NCBI GenBank assembly: GCA_935421135.1
Contig: OW285191.1
Coordinates: 3,511,219-3,575,218 of the forward strand
Source of the DNA: Bugulina stolonifera
Lineage: Eukaryota; Bryozoa; Gymnolaemata; Cheilostomatida; Bugulidae
DNA: 64,000 nt
Direction: 5' to 3'
Part shown: piece by piece, positions 1-29,400 of the stretch
Layout of the letters: each line of letters opens with the position of its first letter
Position numbering within the stretch: position 1 is the stretch's first letter
Translations under genes and position numbers: made by a program
Notes under the pieces: generated by a model
Seen by the model: the letters and a program-made list of their open reading frames with translations, nothing else
The model's database searches: none
What the model was told of the DNA's origin: nothing

Positions 1-2389
1 ACTATATACAGTCCACTATGTACTAACAGTCCATTATATACGGTCCACTATGTAGGGCCTACTAACAGTCCACTAACCACTGTTAGTCTGTTACTATTCA
101 GCTCCTATGGAGATTTAGAGCATTGGAGAGAAAGACTAACCATCGCAGAACCGAATTGCTTTTAAACCACAAATTGTGTCTATTATCATTCTATCATGCA
201 AAATGTATATACTATGGTACAGTCTGAGGTATTTCAAAAAGCTTTAGTTTTAACAGCCTAGCTGATCACACAATATTGGTGTTCACTAGTGAGGTAGGAG
301 AACTCAGTTACACGCCGACTCATAGTCATCTAGGTACAGAAATCATTTACTGCTTTCATACAATATGGAAAATGCCTCGTGCTAGCACACACCATAAACG
401 TAACTGTTGCTCCATGGTATTATGTTATTAGGCCAGCATGCTGGTATGGTCGGAGAAATTCTTCAGTCAGACCTTCCAGGCATGGGTATTTTCATGTGAG
501 TGAAATTGAGCCCAGGACCGCTCAGTTGGCAAATTAAAAGTCCTCGCATAAGCTAACACCCCATATATGGTAGGGTGGCCATAAAATGAAGAGTGCCTTG
601 TGTGTAGCTTGTTCGATACATATCTGTCACTCACCGGTGAAGCTTTCTTTTAGGCTACAAGGTTGCTGAGCTGGTGTAGTGATGGTATGTCCTGTTCACT
701 GTGCTAGCCAATTAGGTGCCATAGAAGCTCGGGTTCAAACCCCAATCAGTGCTGAGTATTTTCATGGATGTGAAATCAAGGCCTTGATTGCGCAACTAAC
801 AAATTCAAATTCCTTGAATAAACTGGAATCACATGATGTTGGGTGTTTAGAAACTAGTTTCCTCAAGTTCCATTACACACAATTACCAGCATAAGATGAC
901 ATGAGGTTGGCACCAACATCACCTCCAGAATAACCATTTCAAGGATCCTGCCTTTAGTACAATGTGCTGTTTTCATAATATAAAAGAGCATTTAGATTAA
1001 TCTCTAAGATTTTAAACTATTGAAAAATAATTTAATAATGGTTTTAGGGTGGTTGCAGGCAATTGATAACAACTAATAAAGGCCGCCAGTTTTGCAGTCA
1101 ACTTTGATCACTGAGCCAGGCAAAATTGGAGGATTTGTTTAGCCGTGCCCAGCACGCCGGCTAATTCTGAAAACGTGAAGCAAAAGCTACATAGATTGTG
1201 CGCTCAGCACAAGGCTCTATACTATTACAGGCGAAGTACAAAAAGTGATGGAAAGTCGAGACAAGACAAGAACATATTCACAACATAAAATTCTGAAGTG
1301 CATTGAACTGACCCTCCGAGTATTTTCATTAAAACGACGAAGTCAGTGTTAAACGAGGTCTATTTACTTTAAGCTTCGAGTTAGATTGTCTGCAACGGTG
1401 TTGTCTTCAGGAACATTAGTTACCTATTGGCAAAATTGTACAGTTTGGACGGTTTCTCTGTCCTCTCCACTGTAGTAAGCTAGTGACTTTCTAATTTAAT
1501 AATAATAATATATTTATGAAAACATAGCATGTGAACAACAAATGTTAAACATTGTCATTTACATGTAGGGCCTAATGCCTATTAAATTAAGGAAGTCTGC
1601 TAAAATTATTAAATTTACTATATTTCGTTGATAACCATCACAGCATATACCTCATTTTCCCCATGTTAGGATACAGCTCAGGCGGTCATTACTTAGATTA
1701 GATACTAGAGTTACTCTAAGAGTAGATAGCATTATGATCATGATCGATTAACATTATGATGATTATCATAATCCCATCTGATAATCTTAATGCATTTCAT
1801 ATAAGCTATATTTGTATTAACAGTATTACAGTATTACAATCATTTTCATCTAGTTTGATTAATTCACCAGAGTGAACTCACTGAAAACTCGGAATCCTCA
1901 TAGTTGTGCTCGTTACGGGAAATAAAAGAGGCATGAACTTCTTCTTTCAGGCGTTGTATTTCATTTTCATTGCCAAATATCCAATTAAGCTTTTGTGAAC
2001 TTGTAGCAAACATTTCTCCAATAAATTGTTCTGTGTTAGATCTAGCTAACTAAATTAAACCTGGTGATCCACAGACGAGATGGACAATTACAACGACAAT
2101 AATGTTATACAATTCATGATCATGATATTTTACAATTTATTTTCAAAAAAAATGTAAGGAAGCGAACGATTGACAGTTTAAATGGACTCGTTACTTTACT
2201 CTTTGTACTCTTAAAACAACGAGCATAACAATTTTCTTCTTGTGTTTAAATGATAAGCGTTTTGTATTATGTTGAAATTTAAACTTATTTATTTTAATTT
2301 AATAAAATTTATTGTATGCTAAAAATAGTTAGGTATGTATTTAGTTTGTCTAAAACTCCTTACTTTGTTACTTATCTTTTTGCTATAGG
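1..2389. other. intergenic stretch, no gene recognised
   Basis: No convincing coding exon was seen on either strand. The first 90 bases are an imperfect tandem of a unit like CAGTCCACTATGTACTAA. Around 480-510, 750-790 and 1314-1330 related fragments share GTATTTTCAT, which suggests an old dispersed repeat. The rest is AT-rich sequence without clear structure. Confidence 0.6.
665..800 (+). repeat. tRNA-derived SINE-like head
   Basis: A sequence close to a pol III A box lies at about 672-685 (TGGTGTAGTGATGG), and a perfect B-box core, GTTCAAACC, lies at 733-741. Their spacing of roughly 50 bases is that of a tRNA. No full cloverleaf could be drawn. The downstream segment with GTATTTTCAT is shared with sequence near 487 and 1317, as expected of a dispersed element body. 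The short open frame here looks fortuitous. Confidence 0.35.
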
Positions 2390-2530
2390 CGTGGCCAAAG
2401 CCTTTATAAACAGCGCTGGGCGTGGCTAATAGTGAGTGGGCGGGTCTAGTAGTGAAGACGCACGTGTCCAGACTTGTTGGAGTCGAGCCTAATAATGGTA
2501 TTGAGGAGATTTGATTGCAGTTTTATTTAG
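2390..2530 (+). promoter_or_regulatory. putative TRIM9 promoter and untranslated first exon
   Basis: A GC-rich island in AT-rich DNA holds AGGCGTGGCC, GGGCGTGGCT and GGGCGGGTC boxes (KLF/SP-like), a TATA-like TTTATAAA near 2402 and a CACGTG-type E-box at about 2462. A donor-like TTTAG|GTAAAT at 2529-2530 can pair with the acceptor TTTCAG at 2842, just ahead of the TRIM9 start codon. This gives a 5'UTR intron of about 310 bases. The transcription start itself cannot be fixed by eye. Confidence 0.5.
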
Positions 2531-2868
2531 GTAAATGTCTCGATGGTAGAAGGTGCAATTTGTCAGGGAAGGGATATTTTTGAAACACTGCGTTATAGAC
2601 ACTAATTCAATCTCTGGTGTAAGTATTTGACAGTCACAGTACATTATACTTTTAGTATTAGTATAAACTGACATAGTATATGGTTATTGACATCTTTATT
2701 CTTGTAAAAATCATCCGTTGCTTAGAATTTATTCTTTTATCAACGATAATTTTGAATTCAATTCAGAATAATACAGTTCATGTGTAATTGTAGTTTTTGT
2801 CATTATCAATAATTATTCTACATTATTTTGGTTCTGTTTCAGATAGATTAGTAGGCAGCAAAATAAAG

Positions 2869-18885
<16,017 letters not shown>

Positions 18886-19776
18886 AGGGAGACAACTCCA
18901 ACTCTACACATCTTTAGAAGCTGTAGTGCAGCTTTAATTATATAGCAACTTGTATTACTATTTATTTTATTCGTTTATATATTTAGTTTCATCAGCAATG
19001 GTTGATCACACGTGTGGGATACATGTGCTTGTTTTAGATAATTTTACAGCATTGCTATTTTTATTTTGTAAATCGGGTATTTCTTGTGTCATTGCATGCA
19101 TGATTGTATTGTATACTATCTATAATAGCGTATTATATGATATATTACAATTATTATGCATGGCCCTCATTATATTATTATATATATTTGTATTATGAAA
19201 CTACAGCATGCTAGAGTTTAGCCAGAGTTTTGTTTAACTTTGTAAATAGTTTTTGTATGAAATATTCAGTTTGTCAACTTAAAACTAGTAATTACAATAT
19301 TATGTAATAATATTATTGTTTATAGGTGGTTGTCTGTATGTCTAGCTATTACGACATTGTGTTATTTGACATGGTATTGCCAAAAACTAATTTTCAATAT
19401 ACCTATTGATACGGCTTGTGATATATGTATTGGAAATTATATAAACATTTTATAGTAATATATATTGTACAATTTTATATATGTTACAAAAATATTTTAA
19501 TTAATATAATAAAGGAAATATTTACAACCCATGAATATTAATTGTAATTCATTTGTACACCAATAATAGATAAAAATACTAAACTTCCTTGAGCAATTTG
19601 AATGATGGAGAGTGATACACAATAACGGCACAGTATTCTTTTGTCCACCTCGCTGTTATTGTGTACACTGTGAAGTTGTCTTTTCTTTTCCAATAAGGAG
19701 AGAGGACAACACCGCATAGCGATCACTAGTTTAGTTAATTCCTATGACGTAACTCCATAACCTATACATCGTATAC
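18886..19776. other. convergent 3' region of TRIM9 and the minus-strand gene
   Basis: This holds the 3'UTR of TRIM9 on the plus strand and the 3' end of the next gene on the minus strand. AATAAA at 19508-19513 (+) and ATTAAA on the minus strand at 19496-19501 lie within about 20 bases, so the two transcripts probably overlap slightly. An inverted GAAGTTGTC...GGACAAC pair lies at 19672-19710. Confidence 0.5.
19508..19513 (+). terminator. polyadenylation signal AATAAA, TRIM9
   Basis: A canonical hexamer about 620 bases after the TRIM9 stop codon, in very AT-rich sequence. Confidence 0.5.
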
Positions 19777-22700
19777 TCAACTAGCCATGTACACATAGTG
19801 CTGCATATCTCTGTACGATCGGATGGCATCTACATTAGAGATGAGCTCCCTCACCGACATTTCCTATAAAGGGATATATATGTACATGTACATAGTTACA
19901 CGGTCGGTTAAAACCCCACCTGATCCTACCTGTTTTATGAAATGGAACCACAGGCTATTACTTCTTATTGCACACAATTATGATAGAAACTTGAACATGA
20001 GTTAATGTATAATCATAATTATGTGGTCTGTATCCAAAGGCATTCGTAAACTACAAATTCTTGTATGTAAAATTGTCTTCTCTTGTCTAATTTCATACTC
20101 TTGCGTTCATCTACATGTAGTTCAGCCAGAAGGGTCAATGTTGTCAATGTGGTCAATGTGGTCAATGTCAAGATGGAAAACTATTCTAAACACTTAATCA
20201 CTTAGTCTACAGTTTCAGGTTTAAAACATTGACAAGATGGGTCACACCCTGAGAGAAACTAGAGAAGAAGAAGGAAGACAACTTCGAATTAACATCAATA
20301 GCCATGTCAGTGCCTATATTGTCTAGCCTCCACGATTTACATCAATTGGTAGGCGATTACCATCATGTGCATTTGTACGCATATTACATGTAATGCGCGT
20401 ACATGTAATACGCGTACATGTAATACGCATATTACATGTACGCGTATCACATGTACATTACATTAAAGAAGTGGCTTCCCCATTTCGCCTTGCGAAAACT
20501 TGTACTGTTATGCACTTGACCTTGCTATAGGCAAAAGAGTGAAAAAGATGTTGGCATTATTATCTATAATACAATGTATTTTACAAACGAATAGCAGTGT
20601 AGCGTACAACTATAGCATGTGTACTGCACACTACATGTATATGTAACACCGGTTTAATAGATAGCCACACTGATATAGCCACATTGGAGACCTAATAGCT
20701 TACACATGTTAGAGAATGCTTATGTGCATATTATAGTAGGTTAATGGACACTAGGGAACGATATCAGGTAGTATTTACATGTATACATACATTGTAATAC
20801 CTCCTTTTAAAATGGAGGTGGAAAGATTCAGCCTAGGGTATGGGTGTAGATTAGATTAGACTAAACATTGGGTGAAGCATCGCATCATTATACTGATTTA
20901 AAATAGAGACATTTCTCTCTCTATAAGGGAAACTTGGCAGGCATGCTATAACATTAGTAAGATGCTACTGCACACGTATATCTTTATGTTATCTATTTAT
21001 CTTCCTACTTACCTCACAACATAGGCAGGAGGAGATAACTCAACACCAGACCAACTCTCCAATCCATCACTATAAGCAACAGATTAAACTCATAGGAAGC
21101 ACGTGCCTCTTATCAAGACTTTACATGAATTAATATTATAGCATAAAACACTAAGCAAAGTATATAGAGTGTATTAGCTGAATTTAAGCGTAACATAAAC
21201 GTGTCTGGTTTAACGCAGCCTCACTTACAACTTGCAGTCGTCGGTGGGTCAACTTTTCATAGATTACGACAATTTCATTGGCTATTGATACCACTCTAGA
21301 CTGCATAGTAGGACCTTTTATAGGAGCATATAGGGAGAGTAACTCCAGTTTAGCCTAAATATAAGTAATTGATCGTATGTAGCAGGTACACAAATAATAT
21401 ATGAGTTAATATAGAGCTGCTGCAATACGTTCTCTCTCAGAGGACAAATAATCTCAGAGAGGACAACTTCTAATTATTATCAAATATTGATAGCTTTGAG
21501 TGCCCACTAGCACGAGTGTTTAGCGCCGCCCTGAGGATCAAGATAGATAGGATGAATAAGGAATGCATAAACAAGGAGTAGTTTATGAGGAGTGAATGAA
21601 TCATTGAAAACTCAGTCAAATCATGCCTAGCAATAACACCATACCAACTTTAGCCAAAGATGGAGAACATGGTATAATTAACGAATAATGCCCATTCTGT
21701 GGCTTACCGCGATAACTTCCTCCAACATAACCTCATCTTCATGCCGCTCCGACGGAGATGATCTGCCACTATCGCTCTTACCGACGCTCCTACTCTCAAA
21801 CCACCTCCAGTCACTTTCGTCTACAGAGATATCCTTATCGGCCACTCTGTTCTCTTTGAACTGTTGCAGTAAGTCTATAGCACTGATAGACTTTGCTTTA
21901 CTTAATTCCTGCTTCATTGATGCGGTTTCCCACCATGTGTTGTCATCATCCTCCCCGCTTACATACACATTAGGGTCACTGGACCTCAGTCTATTTATTT
22001 TAGTACTGTCACTACGTTTGATAGAGATGTCAGCCTCAGGACCTGCCATAATGGAGTCAGCAGATAATCGTGATTTTGGAGAATTTAATGATTCCAGTTT
22101 TTTCCGTCTTTGAGTTTCCGGGCGTAAAAGTTCTGAAGTTAGTGAGACGTCGTCTTTGCTCTCCGCTAAACTAACAACCGAAGTGACTCTGAAATGTAAC
22201 AGTTATAGAAGTGAGGTCGCAGTATGCAGGTAAAATGCTATACATGCAGTATTAGATATGCAGATGTGTAGACGTGTAGATATATTGTATACATGTCTAG
22301 ATGTCTAAATGTCTACATACAGCACTAGACTAGTACATACATTGTACATAGACAGTAGATGCATAGACACAAGCATAATATACATAATAAATAACAGCAT
22401 TAGACATGTAGATATGCTAAATGCTTACGACTCAATGCAGATGGGCACTTACAAGGTATATGCATACCTATGTACATGCACGACTCACTGTACGTGTACA
22501 TTTATAATTTTACATATAACACAAGTGTATATTATGTTACTGTATGTATGTATGTATATTACATTATTATGTTATATACACAAAGTGTACACCTATTACA
22601 TCTATAACAGTATACACAGTATTGAAGACATCAAACAGACAAGATTCATTCTGCTGTCAATAGAGAATATTGATTGTATATAAAATATAATTATTGTTCA

Positions 22701-23416
22701 TTATGAATGGTAAGTCAGCTGAACTCCCACCAGCCCATGTTATAAGACATCTCTATAAGGTCATTATACTCTTCCTCTATTGCATGTCTATTCAAGTGTG
22801 ATATTTATATTCCACCTAATTGATTCCCATATAAATACGAGACACATTTTCTGTCTCACATTTCACTACTAGGCTGTCCACATAAAACGATATACAAGTA
22901 ATATACGATGACGATGGCGCTAGGACTGGTGTTGAAATGTTAGAAATAAATCAAACTCTCACAACACTTCTTGTACTACTGTATTGTGAAATTACTAACC
23001 TACACCAGCACCTTACAACGGATTACTGTAGTATGCACATGTATAGCAAGCCCCAGCATTAGTATTTTATTATTTATACTACTTGTAATGTCAAGTACTA
23101 ATATAATACTGCAGTCAACTATGACAACATAATGTACTACAACTATAATGTATTGCGTATTGCAATTTAGGTTCACACTATGACATAAACACATGCATGT
23201 ACACTGTGTTAGTTCATTGTAGCTGCTACACTACTTTAGAATTGATTATACTGTGTTCTATGTTATACAGGAACAAAAACTACATACATGTACATAATTA
23301 TTTAATACAAACCTAAGCTTATAGGTAGTTACCTTTTTAGACCCAAACACTACAACATTAGTGGAGTGAAGAATCAGGTAATGTGTTGTAAATTGAAAAG
23401 CTTGAATATATCCAAT

Positions 23417-23461
<45 letters not shown>

Positions 23462-26400
23462 TTATAGCACAGGAGTGTGGAGTTTGATGTATTATTACAA
23501 TTTATAGACTACTAATTAGCATGGGGATGTTGATACTCCACCTGTTTGAGCAGGGAGGGTGAGATCTGACTTGCTAGTAGGCAGAAGCTAGGCATAAGGA
23601 ATATAGCTACAGTGAATATAATACTAATGTATATTGTGATACAGGCTATATATTGATAATGCAATAGTACACCTATACTGACTGGTAAAGTTGACTGACC
23701 TGCTACTAGGTGTCTCTGATGTCACAGGTGTCATATTAGGTGTGACAGCTGGAGGTATAGGCGGAGTGACAGGTGGTGTCACAGAGGACATGACAGTAGG
23801 GCTAAGTTCTTTTTGTAGATTAGCACTACTCAGGCTTAGATAAGGCACATCTCCTTTATGCTCTATTTCCACTTGCATTTTATTTTTATTCTGTTCATCC
23901 TATGGATAATAGGAATACAGCTAATTATGAATGGCATAATAATATAATGTATACATGTACATGTAAATAACGGGCCTACAGCTATAAAGACTTGTGTAAC
24001 GTGCATGTGCATGTATATTACGTCTAGTCAGTAGACATACTCCTTGCTGCTGTGAAAATGAGGTCATCCACTCAGAGTCCATCCTTTGCTGCTCATGCAA
24101 CATTCAACTGTTTAATAGGTTTGCATGATGTTATTATAAAAACCACAAGTAAAAAAAATTAAAAAAATACTGATAGGCCTACATAAAGCTATAATACTGT
24201 AATGGTTTCTGTGATTTGGTGCGGTCGTCCTTGGACGACTATCGACCCAGAAATGAAGTGCCTATGAGTGGTAATAGGACTTCGCATTACATGAAAGATC
24301 GAGCGGTCTCAGTAGCCCAAATACTACCAAAGACGACCCATCTGATCTCAAGTCCGACCTTCAGACTATACAATGAAAGAGAGTAATTCGACCTAGTAGG
24401 CGGTTCGCTAAGCGAATGACCTAGTAAAAGGAAGAGAAAGTCTCTGTATCAAGTATAGATGTGTCTTTATTGAAAGCCAAGTGTAGACTGAGACAATGAA
24501 CAGTAAAACAGTGCCCTTTATATAGTATAAGGACTTCCGGCCGACGTGACGTCGAGAAAAGACGACGTGTGGTCGTCCGGAAGTTGCGCAACAAGATGGC
24601 CGCCGGAAGCCCGACGGCCGACCCAAAATAGGTCGGGTTCTACAAAAGTTGCTTATAATGGTCCAATTCATGTACAAAATGAATATCAATGGATTCTGAG
24701 AGGTCGGGCCTCTGTCCATGGGTATAAAAGGCATTAAAAAGACTTAGTAACATTCATGCAGTTATATATAGTTATATAGTGGAACAATACATGAATAAGT
24801 AGTGAGTATGAGCACATGGAAATACGTATATAGACATGCAGTAATTAATGGTTTGGACATGCAATACAGTTAAAGGTAAGTATGCGAACACTAATTATGA
24901 GAATGTGAGTGTCAGATGAGTAGCGCTATAACAACTACTGAGCACTTAAGGTTTGATGGAGCTTCGTCCGGGAGTTGGAGTCGTATACAAATGTCCTGTA
25001 CCATCACAATACATGCAATGTACAGGTATGGAACAGGTTTGCTGAACATTCCATGCCCACCATACCACAGACAGCACAGCAAGGTCATTCTGAGTATGTT
25101 AGTTAGCACTTACCACGATTACTATCGTGTCTTTAGTATGCGGCTCCGGAGTGATTGAGCAGTGTCGTCTCCTCCGCCGCGCGGACTTAGTGTTTCTATA
25201 GTAACTGTTGGAGTGAGGTCTGGAAGAGGATGTGGTTGGAGTATTGGTGACTGTCACACACATGTGTTCATCCGCTATTTTACCTGTGGAGAGTATTCAT
25301 ATAATTATGGGTGATATGTTTTGGTGGTGCGTACTAGGGAGGTAAATAAACAACGTACAATGTATGTGATGTCATACTATCTACATTGTAGTAATGAAAT
25401 GTAGATGCAGTTAAGCTTAGTAAGTGTAGTTCACTAAAACACATGTGCTGCGATGTAAATGGTGCTTGACTACCTATTACATGTGTATGAGAGGTGATAT
25501 TAGCAACATAATTATATGTACATGTACATGTACATATACATGTACATGTACATGTATATGTACATGTACATGTATATGTATATTTACATGTACATGTACT
25601 CAATCTGCATACAGTGTACATGTACATGTATATGTATATTTACATGTACATGTATATGTATATTTACATGTACATGTACATATGTGCATGTACATAGAGA
25701 ATCATGTATTACTTTACCGCTAGGGCTACTAATTACTAGCGATATGATGTCACTACGGAGGTGTGATGTCATTGAGCGAGGGGTTCATATCAGATGTCAC
25801 AGAATGAAGTAATGATGTCACAGAATGAAGTAATGATGTCACAGAATGAGGGGATGATGTTACAGAATGAGGAGAGATGTCACAGAATGAGAGGATGATG
25901 TCACAGAATGAGGGGATGATGTCACAGAATGAGGGGATGATGTCACAGAATGAGGGGATGATGTCACAGAATGAGGGGATGATGTCACAGAATGAGGGGA
26001 TGATGTCACAGAATGAGGGGATGATGTCACAGAATGAGGGGATGATGTCACAGAATGAGGGGATGATGTCACAGAATGAGGGAATGATGCCACAGAATGA
26101 GGAGATGATGTCACAGAATGAGGAGATGATAGGCGTATTTGGAAACTGTACTGGTTCATATAGCACCGGTCTAACTATCCGAATGCAGCTTGAGCGTTCA
26201 GGCGTGACTAGTGCTTGCTCTGAAGGGAAATCCCCTCGCTAAGTGAATATATTTTATATTATTATTGCCAGGCACGGCTATTATCGAATAAAATATATTG
26301 TTATTACCCCAGATTGCTATTTATAAGCTTGCACGGTGCAATATCCGAATACGCCTAATGTCACCAAGGAAACAATAATATCCAACTTACGGCTTAAAGA

Positions 26401-29400
26401 GACACTGCTAACCACTATGTATGGCACTCTCTGTGTATTGTTCTGTGAATTGGATATTTCTATTTCACTTCCATCTGCTGTAGATTTTGAACTGCATGCC
26501 GAACCCATTACCAACCTGCAATATTATATAATTAAATTTAATTTTTTGCAATAAATTACACATCTATGACAACAGAGCCACATATACATGTATGTATATG
26601 TAAAATATTCAAACTTATAGTACAGTATAATACTATCATACTAGTGTATTGCTGAGAATTATTTACAGGTAACAGGTGACAGTTCTGTTGTTATAAATGT
26701 ATGACGTTATGCCGTATGTCTTTTAGAGAGCACACAGTCAATCATCATAAATAACATAATATACTGTATGATACTAGTATGATAAGTCATACGATATGCC
26801 ATGCGATATGTTGTACGACATGTCGTACGATATGTTGTACATGTTCCTCTTTTTAAACCCTAAATATTAATACTCACATTAAATGAATTCACTGACACAG
26901 AGTATACAGTGTATATCTACATGTATATCCCAACTCACACTAGTATATAATATTATAGTTTATACATAATACAGCTAAACTGGTGTCTCCCACTGAACTG
27001 TAGTAATAGAACAGTAATATACAGTCTGTTTACTCCAACTCCTCAGTATGTAGTTATAGGATCTATAAAATCTATTGTATTCATATCTATTGTAATAATA
27101 CTATAATTATATTTGTTTAATCATTTATATATACATCAATACTAATATTATGTTTGCTTTAGAAATCAATATTAACCTATAAACCATCAATCTATATACC
27201 TACAAACACATTGTATTTCATATTATTATTATTTCCATGTACATAATAGTTATAATAATTATCTTTAGATATATTTAATTTCCATATGTACAATGTATGA
27301 ATTGTTAATGATATGGCATTAGTTTGTTAGTAATTCCCAGATAGTGATCCTCTATATATGTTATAAACCATGTTAATTCTGTAAAGCAGGAGTTGTCAGC
27401 TCTTTGAAGTAATTACTCAACTTCCTGTGGTCTAGCCCGCTAGAAGAACTGTTGACCTTTGACGTGCATGTGTACATATGCCACATACATATGCAGTGTG
27501 CACATGCACCAATAAACTAAGAGGTCAATAGCAGTTACTGCAATCTGTAGACCTTCTTGACTATTAGAAATAGAAATTAACAATTAACTGATAACTTGAA
27601 GTTGTCTTTTCCTACTCCACTTTCTACATACAATGTAACTGCAGTCATCTAGTGAAATTAAGAATTACAAAAGTTTCTAGAACATCAGAGATGACTTGAA
27701 CTTTTTCTAGCTATGTAGAAGATTGATGGAGTGCTGACATATCAGTGCTACTGGATTAGAATTTCGGAAGAAGACAATTCCAAATGAAGTCAATTTAAGG
27801 TAAATAAGGTAGGATAACTTCATGAGTTACGATGTATTGGCTTACCTTAGCCTCCCTAGCCTGTGGCTCTTAGTGAACCTGCTACTTCCATCCCTTGTTT
27901 TAAGACATAGAATGGAACTCATAGGTTTAGACTAAAGAAATTAATAACCAACCAGGTGAATACAAACATGTTTATGTTACCCTTGAACCAGTAATATTCT
28001 GTATTTGATTCTCAACATATTCATATACACTAACTACTTTACAGTGTTACTGTAATTGCTGATTTTACTTCACACAAACAGTATACGTTGTGGATTTAAA
28101 GCAACACTTTGCCCAACTACATTAGAGCAATCCAGAAATTATACACATGATAGCTGATATACAGAGACAAAACTTGTATAATTGTTCATTTACTTGTTGA
28201 GGGATATACATGTGTAGGCTTTGTAGGGAAATTGTAGACATATTATCTACCATTCTCCATTAGCTTCTGAGATACACTCAAACAGCATTATCAGTGAATA
28301 CAAAATAGAAACAAGTGTGCATACAGCTGTATAGTCAGTTGGAGTTATCCTCTTTCTTTTCTTGAAGAGTGAAAAGGGCAAAAGGAGAGGAAAACTTTAT
28401 ATCAGGATACATAATATTCTTTATATTTGATACATTTACCATTTTATTAACTAAAAGTATGATGTGATGACATTTACAAATATAATGCTGTAATAACCAT
28501 GTAATCGTCCAATCAACGAGTGGGTACAAGTATACACTTTTATAGAATAACATATGAGTTGAAGTAATTAAGTGGGTTCGCAAAATAATACAGAAGTTAC
28601 ACAATGCCCGGGTTCTTTATATCATGTTATTGTCAGCGTCTCCATAGAATATCTTGGTGTGATGGTCACTTAGGCTATCACTTCTGCAATTAAACATGTA
28701 AGTACAATCTATACGCATATAGACATAGACATCAAAGTATTAGTACATAGACATACATGTACATAAATACATATACATAGACATACATATACAATGTACG
28801 AGTATATATCATACATGGTATCGTTTGCTACACGCTTAGACTCTGTATTACACAATGTAGTGTTACAAGTTTTAGACTTCTTATAGTGATATGGGAAGCT
28901 GATTACTACAACATGTAGTAGATTAGTGCGGAAGTAACTGCAATAAGATACACTTTGGGCTCAACTACATTAATTCTTACTCTCTATTGCATATTTGTAT
29001 AAACAGCAGAAAGACCTGACTAAAGATGCAATAGCAGTCATGTAGATGACCTACAACTTCCCTTTGACCTACTTATTCTAAGGGCCTACCTGTGTGATGA
29101 CATGTAGAAGTGTTTGGTCGCAGGTGATCTCTGTGTAACATGGTCTCCATCAGAGTTGAGTGCTGTCTGGTTTCCTACGGAGTGATATAGTTGTAGTGTT
29201 TATACAACGCGCTTGAATACAATTTATGCTAGCAGTGGAATAGGTTCTTATAATGTACGGACTCAACGGCTCATACTTGAGTCAGAAATGGGGCATATGG
29301 GGATCTCATAGTGATATCCGCTGTAATAACCTTATACAGCAGGTACAGGGAAGGGTAGCATACAGTGTATTGCAATACAATGCATGCAGTACACTGGAAT

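Noticed and set aside
21009..21075. Minus-strand exon candidate after CTTATAG, frame DGLESWSGVELSPPAYVV, donor GTAAGT
   Set aside because: Its phase does not fit between the exons at 21708 and 19863, which join cleanly without it; could be a rare alternative exon.
25877..26242. 121-residue plus-strand frame with MSQNEGM repeats, and minus-strand counterparts
   Set aside because: Caused by a 21-bp tandem repeat that stays open in several frames; it lies in an intron with no start, splice or family support.
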